A DNA stretch of 64,000 nt, from the NCBI RefSeq assembly GCF_937958655.1, contig NZ_CALGNH010000003.1, positions 1 through 64,000 of the forward strand, in the 5' to 3' direction. Positions 34,354-45,100 of the stretch are shown here, in pieces. Each line of letters opens with the position of its first letter. Position 1 is the stretch's first letter. The stretch is from an uncultured Winogradskyella sp. Lineage in GTDB: Bacteria; Bacteroidota; Bacteroidia; Flavobacteriales; Flavobacteriaceae. Below the pieces are notes generated by a model. It did not search any database. It was not told where the DNA came from and saw only the letters and a list, made by a program, of their open reading frames with translations. The position numbers and the translations under genes were made by a program.

Positions 34354-37300
34354 ATGTCTAAAACAGAATTATTAGATAATAATATAGAGTTAGAGCGCGT
34401 ATCTATTAATGATAGAGCCTATTTTAAAATTACCAACAGTGATTTAATGCGACCATTTTTTATGACCATAGTCAGTGATTCTAATCACTGGATGTTTATA
34501 TCTAGTAACGGTGGGCTTACGGCAGGTCGTAAAAATTCTGAATATGCATTATTTCCATACTATTCTGATGATAAGATTACAGAGTCCTCCGAAATAACAG
34601 GATCTAAGTCTATTTTTCAGGTAGAAAAAAAGGGTCAGCGCTATATATGGGAGCCCTTTTCAATTCGTTTTAAAGATAATTATAATACCAAAACTAACCT
34701 TTATAAGAGTGTTTATGGTGATGCTATAATTTTTGAAGAAATAAATTTAGATTTAGAACTATCCTTTAAATACGAATGGTGTTCAACGGACGCTTACGGT
34801 TTTGTTAAGAAGTCGACCTTGTATAATCAATCAGGGTTACCAGTTACCATAGATATTTTAGATGGTATACAAAATGTTATACCCTATGGAGTAAGTAGTG
34901 CTTTGCAAAATGCAAGTAGTAATTTGGTAGATGCCTATAAACGCACCGAATTGGTTAAGCAATCTGGCATAGCCATATTTGCATTAAGTGCTATTATAGT
35001 AGATAAAGCCGAACCAAGCGAGGCGCTCAAAGCCAATATAGCTTGGTCTTTAGGGTTGGATAATCCTAAGTATTTATTGTCTTCATTGCAGTTAGATGCC
35101 TTTAGGAATTTTAAGGACGTACAGCAAGAGGAAGATATTAAGGCAGAAAAAGGAGCTTATTTTGTGAATTCAAAAATTGAATTAAAAGAGCAACAGCAAA
35201 AAGAATGGGTGCTAGTTGCAGAGGTTAATCAAGATACGTCCGATGTTATTAAAATATCAGAAGACATCATAAAAAATGATGATTTACCTTCTAAGCTCAA
35301 TAAGAACATAGCGTTAGGAACTAAAGCGCTCATAAAATTAAATGCAGCCTCCGATGCCATACAGTTAACCTCAGATACGCTAAGAGATACGAGACATTTT
35401 TCAAATACGCTTTTTAATATTATGCGAGGAGGCATCTTTGATGATGGTTATGGAATTGAAAAATGGGATTTTAAAACATATCTATTTAAGGCTAACAATG
35501 AAGTGGCGCAAAGGCAAACAGATGTTATAGATCAATTAGAAACCAAATTTACGGTTTCGGATTTAAAAGCAGTTGCTACTAGGAGTGAGGATAAAGATTT
35601 TCAGCGTCTGTGCTTAGAGTATATGCCCTTAAAGTTTAGTCGTCGTCATGGAGATCCTAGCCGTCCTTGGAACAAATTTTCAATTAATACAAGGAACGAA
35701 ATCGATGGTTCAAAAATTTTGGATTATGAAGGGAACTGGCGAGATATATTTCAAAATTGGGAAGCCTTAGCGCATTCGTTTCCCGAATTTATAGAATCTA
35801 TGATTCATAAGTTTTTAAATGCCTCAACTTTTGATGGTTATAACCCTTACCGAGTAACAAAAGGTGGTTTTGATTGGGAAACTATTGAGCCAGATGATCC
35901 ATGGTCTTACATAGGTTATTGGGGAGATCATCAGATTATTTATTTACTTAAGTTTTTAGAGTTTTTAGAAAATTATAAACCAGGTAAATTAAACCAATTA
36001 TTTAACAAAGCTATTTTTGTTTATGCTAATGTACCCTATAGAATAAAAGCCTATAAAGATGTATTACATAATCCTAAAGATACTATAGCGTTTAATGAAG
36101 CATTAGATAAACAAATAAGAACTAAACGCAATACTATTGGTGCAGATGGTGCATTGCTTTGCTATGATAATGGCACCGTAGTCCGTGCTAACTTTATTGA
36201 AAAGATTCTGGCAACAACGCTTTCAAAATTATCTAATTTTATTCCAGAAGGTGGTATATGGATGAATACCCAAAGACCAGAATGGAATGATGCTAATAAT
36301 GCTTTAGTCGGTAATGGCGTATCCATGGTAACCCTCTATTATTTAAGGAGATTTTTAAAGTTTTTTAATGGTGTTTTTGAAAATGCAACTGAAGAAAGTG
36401 TTGATGTCTCCGTAGAGCTAACAACGTTTTTTAATGATATAAAAGTAGCCTTTAGTACCAATCAAGCCCTTTTAAACACAACTATAAGTGACGTAGATAG
36501 AAAGAAAATTTTAGACGCTTTAGGTTCTGCAGGTAGCCATTTTAGAGAGCGTATCTACACGCAGTCATTTTCTGGTGACAAATCTAAACTTAGTCTTAAG
36601 GATATTAAGACATTTACAAAGCTAGCCTTAAAATACTTAGAGCATTCCATAGCATCTAATAGGCGCCAAGATCATATGTACCATGCCTATAATCTTATGA
36701 CGGTTAAAAACAAAAAGGAGATTTCCATTGCTCATTTAGATGAAATGTTAGAAGGACAAGTCGCTGTATTGAGTTCTGGTTATTTAAGTTCTAAACAAAA
36801 CTTAGCTGTTTTAGATGGTCTTAAGCAGAGCAAGCTTTTTAGAAGCGATCAGTATAGTTACATCTTATATCCATATAAAGATTTAAGAGGGTTTATGGAT
36901 CGCAACACCATACCATTAGAGGCCGTAGAAGGTTCAGATTTATTAAAAAAACTTGTTTCAGATGAAAATGCCCAAATCCTAAAAAAAGATATAGAGGGTA
37001 ACTATCACTTTAATGGTAATTTTAAGAATGCTAACGATTTAGAAAACGCATTAAATCACTTACAGGAAGACGATTACAAGGTGTTGGTAAAAAGTGATAC
37101 ACCATATATCCTTCAAATATTTGAGAATATTTTTAATCACAAGGCCTTTACAGGGCGCTCAGGAACCTTCTATGGTTATGAAGGTTTAGGCTCTATTTAT
37201 TGGCACATGGTTTCCAAATTGCAATTAGCGGTTATGGAATGTTGTCAAAAAGCGATTAGGGAAAATGAATCTGATGAAATCATAGGACGATTATTAGAAC

Positions 37301-37800
37301 ATTATTACGAAATCAATGAAGGCATAGGTGTACACAAGTCACCAGAATTGTATGGTGCTTTTCCAACAGATGCTTATTCGCATACACCAGCTGGTAAAGG
37401 AGCACAGCAACCAGGAATGACTGGGCAAGTTAAAGAGGATATTTTATGCCGTTTTGGTGAACTGGGTGTTTTTATAAGCCACGGCACATTAACATTTAAT
37501 CCTTGTATGCTAAGAAAAGATGAGTTTTTGTTAGCATCAAAAGTGTTTGAGTATACCAATATACTAGGTGATGCTTCAACCCTAAATCTTAATAAAGGAG
37601 AACTGGCCTTTACATATTGTCAAATCCCTATAGTATACGTTTTGTCAGATCATAATAAGATAGAAGTTAAGTATACAAACGGTAATAGTGTCCCTATTGA
37701 TAATTTACATCTCAATACTGAAATAAGTAAAGCGGTTTTTAGTCGTACTAATGTTATTAAACAGATTAAGGTGCATATAAATACAAACATTTTAAAATAA
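34354..37800 (+). CDS. GH149-like beta-1,3-glucan phosphorylase
   Basis: 1148 residues with no signal peptide, hence cytoplasmic. Size and layout fit GH149, a family of bacterial and protist beta-1,3-glucan phosphorylases related to GH94. An N-terminal beta-sandwich covers about 1-320, followed by an (alpha/alpha)6 catalytic barrel. Signatures are EGNWRDIFQNWEALA (near 470), GGFDWETIEPDDPWSYIGYWGDHQ (near 510) and PEWNDANNALVGNG (near 642). Asp 646 in that last motif aligns in context with the GH94 catalytic acid. The reaction would be phosphorolysis of beta-1,3-gluco-oligosaccharides to glucose-1-phosphate, saving ATP after import by the symporter encoded at 40605. Beta-1,3-glucan specificity is supported by the flanking GH16, GH17 and GH30 genes. 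Family assignment is from memory of sequence features. Confidence 0.78.
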   Translation: MSKTELLDNNIELERVSINDRAYFKITNSDLMRPFFMTIVSDSNHWMFISSNGGLTAGRKNSEYALFPYYSDDKITESSEITGSKSIFQVEKKGQRYIWEPFSIRFKDNYNTKTNLYKSVYGDAIIFEEINLDLELSFKYEWCSTDAYGFVKKSTLYNQSGLPVTIDILDGIQNVIPYGVSSALQNASSNLVDAYKRTELVKQSGIAIFALSAIIVDKAEPSEALKANIAWSLGLDNPKYLLSSLQLDAFRNFKDVQQEEDIKAEKGAYFVNSKIELKEQQQKEWVLVAEVNQDTSDVIKISEDIIKNDDLPSKLNKNIALGTKALIKLNAASDAIQLTSDTLRDTRHFSNTLFNIMRGGIFDDGYGIEKWDFKTYLFKANNEVAQRQTDVIDQLETKFTVSDLKAVATRSEDKDFQRLCLEYMPLKFSRRHGDPSRPWNKFSINTRNEIDGSKILDYEGNWRDIFQNWEALAHSFPEFIESMIHKFLNASTFDGYNPYRVTKGGFDWETIEPDDPWSYIGYWGDHQIIYLLKFLEFLENYKPGKLNQLFNKAIFVYANVPYRIKAYKDVLHNPKDTIAFNEALDKQIRTKRNTIGADGALLCYDNGTVVRANFIEKILATTLSKLSNFIPEGGIWMNTQRPEWNDANNALVGNGVSMVTLYYLRRFLKFFNGVFENATEESVDVSVELTTFFNDIKVAFSTNQALLNTTISDVDRKKILDALGSAGSHFRERIYTQSFSGDKSKLSLKDIKTFTKLALKYLEHSIASNRRQDHMYHAYNLMTVKNKKEISIAHLDEMLEGQVAVLSSGYLSSKQNLAVLDGLKQSKLFRSDQYSYILYPYKDLRGFMDRNTIPLEAVEGSDLLKKLVSDENAQILKKDIEGNYHFNGNFKNANDLENALNHLQEDDYKVLVKSDTPYILQIFENIFNHKAFTGRSGTFYGYEGLGSIYWHMVSKLQLAVMECCQKAIRENESDEIIGRLLEHYYEINEGIGVHKSPELYGAFPTDAYSHTPAGKGAQQPGMTGQVKEDILCRFGELGVFISHGTLTFNPCMLRKDEFLLASKVFEYTNILGDASTLNLNKGELAFTYCQIPIVYVLSDHNKIEVKYTNGNSVPIDNLHLNTEISKAVFSRTNVIKQIKVHINTNILK

Positions 37801-37812
37801 AATGTGTTTAGG

Positions 37813-39102
37813 ATGAGAAAAAGTTATGTTATAATTATTAGTTTTTCTCTAATGCTTTTAGTGTCTTGTGGTAAAACCAAAACAGAGAACACATTAGTTA
37901 TACAGAGTCTTAAAGAAGTTACAGCTAAGGATATATTAGGAAACTCAGCGTATTTAGCAATCTCTTATGGAGGTTACAGAAAAAAATCTAGAGATAGTCA
38001 GCCGACTATATCAGAGTTAAAAGAGGATTTAAAAATCTTATCGGCAATGGGCATTAAGGTATTGCGAACTTATAACGTTCAGACTAAATTTCCTCATGCC
38101 TCAAACGTACTTAAAGCAATTTCAGAATTAAAAACAGAGGATAAAAATTTTGAAATGTATGTAATGTTAGGGGCTTGGATAGATTGCCTAAATGCTTGGA
38201 CAGAAGCACCAAACCACAACGTTGAGAGTCCAAATAATGAAGGGGAGATTAAAAGAGTTGTAGCGCTTGCAAATCAATATCCAGATATCGTTAAGATTAT
38301 AGCTGTAGGCAACGAAGCTATGGTAAAATGGGCAGCTTCTTATTATGTACAACCCTCAATAATCTTAAAATGGGTAAAACACCTTCAGAAGTTAAAGGAT
38401 AACGGACAGCTGCCAAAAGATCTTTGGATTACTAGCTCAGATGATTTTGCATCTTGGGGAGGAGGCGAAGCACAATATCATGTAGCGGATTTAGAACAAC
38501 TTATAAAGGCGGTAGATTTTATATCTATGCATACCTATCCTTTTCATAATACACATTATAATCCAGAGTTCTGGGGAGTGCCAAAAGCCCATGCGGATAT
38601 ACCAGATGCAACCAAAATAGAAATGGCAATGGAGCGTGCTCTAAAGTTTGCGCAAAAACAGTACGATAGCGTTACCAATTACATGAAAAGTCTTGGTGTA
38701 AATAAGCCTATACATATTGGCGAAACGGGTTGGGCGACAAGATCTAATGGGTTTTATGGAGACAATTGCTCTCGTGCCGCAGACCAGTATAAACAAGGTC
38801 TTTATTACAAATCAATTAGGAATTGGACAAATAATGCTAGTATCTCTTGTTTTTACTTTGAAGCCTTTAATGAACAATGGAAAGATGCTGGTAATCCAAA
38901 AGGATCAGAAAATCATTTTGGCTTATTTACAATCGATGGAAAAGCTAAATATCCGATTTGGGATTTGGTAGATCAAGGTGTTTTTGATGGGTTAACTAGA
39001 AATGGTAATACAATTTCAAAAACATATAATGGTAATAAAGAAGCACTTTTAAAGCCGGTTTTGGTGCCACCAATTAATGAAGAAATAATGGTAAACAGAT
39101 AA
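37813..39102 (+). CDS. GH17-like beta-1,3-glucanase/glucosidase lipoprotein
   Basis: About 429 residues. Lipobox LVSC (Cys 19). The (beta/alpha)8 fold shows GH17 signatures: LSAMGIKVLRTYN, the acid/base Glu in IIAVGNEAMVKW (about residue 168) and the nucleophile Glu in IHIGETGWATRS (about 304). FEAFNEQWKDAGNPKGSENHFGLF near the end is typical of the family. It should act on beta-1,3-gluco-oligosaccharides in the periplasm or at the surface. A GTG at 37804 is an alternative start; the ATG at 37813 begins a normal signal. Spacing to GH149 upstream is 12 bp and to GH30 downstream 3 bp. Confidence 0.88.
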   Translation: MRKSYVIIISFSLMLLVSCGKTKTENTLVIQSLKEVTAKDILGNSAYLAISYGGYRKKSRDSQPTISELKEDLKILSAMGIKVLRTYNVQTKFPHASNVLKAISELKTEDKNFEMYVMLGAWIDCLNAWTEAPNHNVESPNNEGEIKRVVALANQYPDIVKIIAVGNEAMVKWAASYYVQPSIILKWVKHLQKLKDNGQLPKDLWITSSDDFASWGGGEAQYHVADLEQLIKAVDFISMHTYPFHNTHYNPEFWGVPKAHADIPDATKIEMAMERALKFAQKQYDSVTNYMKSLGVNKPIHIGETGWATRSNGFYGDNCSRAADQYKQGLYYKSIRNWTNNASISCFYFEAFNEQWKDAGNPKGSENHFGLFTIDGKAKYPIWDLVDQGVFDGLTRNGNTISKTYNGNKEALLKPVLVPPINEEIMVNR

Positions 39103-39105
39103 TAT

Positions 39106-40593
39106 ATGAAGTTAGTTAAATGGAATATGTGTTGTCTTTTAATTTTGGTTATGGCATGTGCAAATTATCAAAAAAAAGAACTTAAAGTTCAGGTTTTTGA
39201 AACTTCCGCAAGTGGTAATAAAATGCAACAAATAACTGAATTTAATAAAGAAGATGTAGTATCTCATATTAGTATTGATCCTAGCAAAAAGTTTCAAACC
39301 ATTACGGGTTTTGGAGGTGCATTTACGGAGTCCTCAGCTTATTTGCTAAATAAATTAAGTAAAAAAAACAGAGATACCATAATGAGAGCTTACTTTGGAA
39401 AAGATGGAGCTAATTATTCATTATGTAGAACACATATGAACTCTTGTGATTTTTCTTTAAATCAATATTCTTATGCACCAACAGAAGATATTGAGTTAAA
39501 AGATTTTTCTGTAAACGAGGATATGGATGATTTAATACCAATGATTAAAGAAGCTTATGCTATATCTCAAGAGGGTTTTAAATTATTTGCCTCACCTTGG
39601 ACCGCACCACCATGGATGAAGGATAACAAAGAATGGGTAGGCGGTAAACTCTTAAAGGAACACTATCCCACTTGGGCATTGTTCTTTTCAAAATATATTG
39701 AAGCCTATAAAGAACAAGGTATTGAGCTTTGGGGATTTACAGTTGAGAATGAACCTCATGGTAACGGTAATAATTGGGAAAGCATGCATTTTACACCAAA
39801 GGAAATGACGGATTTTGTGCAATATTATTTAGGGCCAAAATTAGAAGCGGATGGTCATGGTGATAAAACTATTTTAGGATATGACCAAAATAGAGAAGGC
39901 ATAAAAGAGTGGGTAGATGTAATGTATGCTACAGACGAGTCTTCAAAATATTATGATGGCACAGCAATTCACTGGTACGAAAGTACCTATGAAGTATTCC
40001 CCAAAGCCTTGCAATATGCACACAAAAAAGCTCCTGATAAATACCTGATAGAAACAGAAGGCTGCATAGACTCTGAAGTGCCAGCATGGAAAGATGATGT
40101 ATGGTACTGGAAAAAAGAAGCAACAGATTGGGGTTACGACTGGAGAGAAGAAGAAAAAAAGTATTTACATCCTAAATATGCTCCGGTAAATAGATATGCA
40201 AGAGATATTATAGGTTGCTTAAATAATTGGGTAGATGGCTGGGTAGATTGGAATATGATTTTAAACAGACAAGGCGGTCCAAATTGGTTTAAGAATTGGT
40301 GTGCTGCGCCAGTAATTGTAGATGAAGACGCAGACGAAGTTTACTTTACACCATTGTACTATACCATGGCACATTTTAGTAAATATATTAGACCTGGCGC
40401 CGAAATTGTTCATGTTAATAAAACGGATGATGAGTTATTGGTATCGGCAGCATTAAATCCAGATAAAAGTTTAGCAATTGTCATTTTTAATGAAGGTGAA
40501 ATACCTAAAAGCTTCAATTTAAATTATGATGGAAAAACAAAAGTGATTGGAATTAATAGACAGGCTTTACAAACGATAATACTAACTAAATAA
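39106..40593 (+). CDS. GH30 family beta-glucosidase/beta-1,6-glucanase lipoprotein
   Basis: 495 residues. Lipobox LVMAC (Cys 18). GH30 motifs: GFGGAFTESSAYLLNKL, SPWTAPPWMKDN, acid/base Glu 216 in FTVENEPHG and nucleophile Glu 318 in LIETEGC. A C-terminal beta-sandwich ends the protein. In laminarin loci GH30 enzymes remove beta-1,6 side branches, so this protein likely debranches laminarin. Subfamily cannot be fixed by eye; glucosylceramidase-like GH30_1 or GH30_3 is most likely. Co-transcribed with GH17 upstream and the symporter downstream. Confidence 0.92.
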   Translation: MKLVKWNMCCLLILVMACANYQKKELKVQVFETSASGNKMQQITEFNKEDVVSHISIDPSKKFQTITGFGGAFTESSAYLLNKLSKKNRDTIMRAYFGKDGANYSLCRTHMNSCDFSLNQYSYAPTEDIELKDFSVNEDMDDLIPMIKEAYAISQEGFKLFASPWTAPPWMKDNKEWVGGKLLKEHYPTWALFFSKYIEAYKEQGIELWGFTVENEPHGNGNNWESMHFTPKEMTDFVQYYLGPKLEADGHGDKTILGYDQNREGIKEWVDVMYATDESSKYYDGTAIHWYESTYEVFPKALQYAHKKAPDKYLIETEGCIDSEVPAWKDDVWYWKKEATDWGYDWREEEKKYLHPKYAPVNRYARDIIGCLNNWVDGWVDWNMILNRQGGPNWFKNWCAAPVIVDEDADEVYFTPLYYTMAHFSKYIRPGAEIVHVNKTDDELLVSAALNPDKSLAIVIFNEGEIPKSFNLNYDGKTKVIGINRQALQTIILTK

Positions 40594-40604
40594 CAATTAA
40601 TATT

Positions 40605-42017
40605 ATGTCAACATTTATAAACAAAGTTCCATTTGGCCAAAAAGTAGCCTTTGGTTTTGGTATGCTTGCCAATCAAATGTTTCCTGCTGCACTTGGGGTA
40701 TTTATAATTGTACTAGTTCAAGATTTACGATTTGCGCCATTACTTTGGGGAGTTATTCAGTTTGCACCAAGATTATTCGATGCAATTACAGATCCAATTA
40801 TGGGTTTTATCTCCGATAATACACGTTCAAAATGGGGAAGGAGAAGAGCTTATGTCTTTGTAGGCGGTATAATTATGGGTCTGGCTTATGTAACGATGTG
40901 GCAATTGTTTAAGGAGAATGGCACAACATTTAATTTTTGGTATTTCTTCTTATGGTCCTTAGTTTTTTATTTAGGATTAACCATTTTTAGCGTGCCCTAT
41001 GTTGCCATAGGTTATGAAATGAGTGATGATTTTCACGAACGTACCCAAATAATGGCTATAGCCCAATGGATAGGTCAATGGGCTTGGGTCATTGCACCAT
41101 GGTTTTGGGTTATATTGTACGATCCAAATTGGTTTCCAAAGGGTGCGGATTACGGAGTTAGGGAACTTTCAGTTTGGGTGGCAATTCCTTGTACTATTTT
41201 TGCTCTAATACCAGCACTATTTATTAAAAGTAAATCTACATCAGATAGAGAAGACTTTGTACCTATTAGTCTTAGAAGTATAATTAGTAGTATCTCAGAA
41301 ATCTTTAAATCTGCTTTTGCAGCATTTAAAATTCCAGAATTTAAACGTATTGCAGTTGCCACATTTTTAGTGTTTAATTCTTTTAATGTTATTGCTGCGT
41401 TTACACCCTTAATTATATGGCATCACATGTTTAATAGTGACCAAGCTGCTGCAGGCATTTGGCCGTCAATGCATGGTAGTGTAGGTGCTTTATGTACCAC
41501 ATTTTTAGTAATACCATTGGTAACTTTTATGGCTAAACGAATTGGCAAAAAGAAAACCTTTATGATATCACAATCAATTTCAATAATCGGTTATATATTA
41601 TTTTGGTTTTTATTTATAGAAGGAAAGCCACACCTCTTTTTATATGCACTACCGTTTCACTCATTTGGAATTGGTGGTTTGTTTACAATAATGATGTCTA
41701 TGACTGCAGATGTATGTGATTTGGATGAGTTGCAAACAGGTAAACGTCGCGAAGGTGTTCTTGGTGCCGTTTATTGGTGGATGGTTAAAGTAGGTTACGG
41801 ATTTTCAGCCTTACTAGGTGGAACTATCTTATGGATAGTTGGTTTTGAAGCAGAAGCAGTTACAACATCTTCCGTTACAGGGATAAGATCGTTTTACTCC
41901 TGTCTTCCAATTCTTGGAGTTTTAGGTGCGTTATGGGTTATGAAAGGCTATAATTTAACAGAAGAACGTGCTAATGAAGTCCGTAAAGAATTAAAAGAGC
42001 GTAAGTTAAAATCATAA
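40605..42017 (+). CDS. Sugar:cation symporter of the GPH/MFS type
   Basis: 470 residues with about 12 membrane segments and no cleavable signal. The segments DAITDPIMGFISDNTRSKWGRRRAY near residue 60 and MTADVCDLDELQTGKRREG near residue 370 are characteristic of the glycoside-pentoside-hexuronide:cation symporters. In this locus it would carry glucose or short beta-1,3-gluco-oligosaccharides into the cytoplasm, where the GH149-like phosphorylase acts. Spacing of 11 bp to the GH30 gene supports a shared operon. Confidence 0.88.
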   Translation: MSTFINKVPFGQKVAFGFGMLANQMFPAALGVFIIVLVQDLRFAPLLWGVIQFAPRLFDAITDPIMGFISDNTRSKWGRRRAYVFVGGIIMGLAYVTMWQLFKENGTTFNFWYFFLWSLVFYLGLTIFSVPYVAIGYEMSDDFHERTQIMAIAQWIGQWAWVIAPWFWVILYDPNWFPKGADYGVRELSVWVAIPCTIFALIPALFIKSKSTSDREDFVPISLRSIISSISEIFKSAFAAFKIPEFKRIAVATFLVFNSFNVIAAFTPLIIWHHMFNSDQAAAGIWPSMHGSVGALCTTFLVIPLVTFMAKRIGKKKTFMISQSISIIGYILFWFLFIEGKPHLFLYALPFHSFGIGGLFTIMMSMTADVCDLDELQTGKRREGVLGAVYWWMVKVGYGFSALLGGTILWIVGFEAEAVTTSSVTGIRSFYSCLPILGVLGALWVMKGYNLTEERANEVRKELKERKLKS

Positions 42018-42106
42018 TACGAAGTCATTAATTTTAACTGCTTTAGTATTATGAGGCCATAGTATTTGTATATCTTTACTAATAGATGTTAATATTTTAA
42101 TTTAAA

Positions 42107-45100
42107 ATGAAAAAGAATAGCATTAAATCTATAGTTTTAGTTAGCGTTCCTCTGTTAATTTTTGCATGTAATAACACACCTAAAAGAGATTTAAACCCTA
42201 AAGAATTAGTGGGCGGTTTTGAATTGCTAAACTCAGATCTTACAGGTGTAGATTTTAACAATTCTATTAGGGTTTCAAAAAAATTACATCACTATTATTT
42301 TGGTCAAATTTATTTAGGGTCTGGTGTCGCTATTGGTGATTTAAATAACGATGGGCTACCAGAACTATTCTTTGGCGGCAATCAGGTCGCAGATCGATTA
42401 TACCTTAATAAAGGAGATTTTAAGTTTGAAAATATTACCAAAAAATCTAAAGTTGGTAAAAATTCAGGTTGGACATGGGGAGTAACTATGGCAGACGTTA
42501 ACGCTGACGGTTTTTTAGATATCTATGTAAGTAGAAATGGATATTCTTTTAATAAAGAAGATCGTAAAAATCAATTATACATAAACAATGGGGATTTAAC
42601 ATTTACCGAATCTGCTAGTGCGTATGGCTTAGCTGATATTGGTTTTTCTACCCAAGCTGTATTTTTTGATATGGACAACGATGGTGACCTAGACATGTAT
42701 CAGTTAAATCAGCCACCAGATAAAAAAATAATGTTGTCAAAAAACCTGCCGAAGCACGAGTACAGGCATTTTTTAGATCGTATTTATAGAAACGATAATG
42801 GTAAGTTTAAGGATGTGTCTAGAGACGCAGGTATATCGAGGCAACTGGCTTATGGCTTAAGCGTTATTGCATCAGATTTTAATAATGATGGCTATATAGA
42901 TTTATATGTGGCAAATGATTATGTAATGCCAGATTTTATGTATTACAATAATGGTGACGGAACGTTTACCAATGTTATTAATGAAGAATTAAAACATATT
43001 ACCCAATTGAGTATGGGTTCTGATACGGGTGATATTAATAATGATGGCACTTTAGATTTAATAACAACAGATATGATGCCAGAAGATCATTACAGGTCTA
43101 AAACCAATATGGCATCTATGAGTACAGAAGTGTTTAATGCAGTAGTAGAGGCAGGTGGGCACCGTCAATATATGACCAATACACTTCAGATTAATACAGG
43201 CCTTGGAAGCTTTTCTGATATAGGAAACATGGCTGGTATTTCTAGTACAGATTGGAGTTGGTCTAGTCTTATTGTAGATTTAGACAATGATGGTTGGAAA
43301 GATATCATTGTTTCCAACGGAGTTAAGAAAGATTATGATAATAATGATTATAGAAATCAGTTAAGTCAATTAGATCCTAATAAAACTACTGTAGATGAGT
43401 TTTTTAGATTAAGCCAAGAGGCTCCGTCAGAAGTCATTTCTAATTATGCATTTAAAAATAAAGGAAATTTGGAATTTGAAAAAGTCGCTAAGAAGTGGAG
43501 TTTTGATACACCAAGTTTTTCCAATGGAATGGCTTATGGAGATTTAGATAATGACGGTGACCTAGACGTGGTTGTTAATAATATAGATGCCGAAGCTTTT
43601 ATTTATAAGAATAAGGCTAACGGAAATTTTTTAAAAATAAATCCCATTGGTCCTAAGGCTAATCCATTTGGTTTAGGTGCAAAAGCCATTATAAATTATG
43701 GCAATAGCACTCAAATTGCTGAAAACTTTGTAACTCGTGGTTATTTTTCGTCAGTAGAACCAGGGTTGTTTTTTGGCTTGGGCAAACAAAAAGAAATAGA
43801 CGAGCTTAAAGTGGTATGGCAAGATGGTAAAGTTAACCGTTTTAAAAATATTACAGCCAATACAATAATAGACGCAGATTACAGTAAAGCTGTAATGCCG
43901 ACGGAAAAAGGTAAAGACAACAAAACACTTATTTCTAAATTAAACAGTAAAGATTTTGGTATAAATTTTTCTCATAAAGAGAATGATTTTAATGAATATA
44001 CCGAAGAAATATTATTACCACATAATGTCTCTCAAAATGGACCGTATTCAGCCGTAGGTGATATAAATGGAGATGGCTTAGAGGATATTTTTATTGGTGG
44101 AGCATCCAATCAATCGGGTGTGTTATACACACAAACAGAAAATGGTAAATTTAACGAGAATACAACGCAGCCTTGGGCCAAAGATATAAAGGCAGAAGAC
44201 TTAGGCTGCTTGTTTATTGATGTAGATAATGATAAAGATTTAGATCTATTTATAGCTAGTGGTGGTAGTGAATATAAACAAGGAGATGTTGTCTTAAGAG
44301 ATCGATTATACATTAATGACGGAGTAGGTAACTTCATAAAATCGAATAATAGTTTGCCAGATATTAGAGAAAGCTCGCAAGTTGTTAAATATTCTGACAT
44401 CGACAACGATGGTGATTATGATCTTTTTGTTGGTACACGCTTAATTGCTGGTAAATACACTTACCCTGCCACTAGCTATATTTTAATAAATAATGGTGGT
44501 GTATTTAAAAAAGCGACTAATGCTATAGCACCATCATTACAACATATTGGAATGGTAACAGATGCTGTTTTTACAGATTTAGATACAGATGGCGACGACG
44601 ATTTAATGATTGTTGGTGAGTGGATGGAAATAAAGGCACTAATTAACACAAATGGTGTTTTTGAAGATAAATCAGAAGCATATAACCTCGGTAATACCAG
44701 AGGTATTTGGTGGTCTATTACAGCGTCGGATTTAGATGGTGATGGTGATGATGATTACATTTTAGGCAATTTAGGTAAAAACAATAAGTTTAAAGCTTCG
44801 GTAGAGCACCCTTTTAAAGTATATACCAACGATTTTGATGGAAATGGTACTAATGATATTGTTTTAGCCAAATATTATAAAGATGATTATGTCCCATTGC
44901 GTGGTAGAGAGTGTACGAGTCAGCAAATGCCTTACGTAGCAGATAAATTTGAGAACTACGATAGCTTTGCCTCATCTAAATTAATAGATATACTTCCCGA
45001 AGAAAAAATTGAGGATGCAGTCGTTTATGAAATTAAGAGTTTTGAAAGTATTATTTTAATTAACGAAAACGGTAAACTTGTAAAGAAGGCCTTGCCAAAT

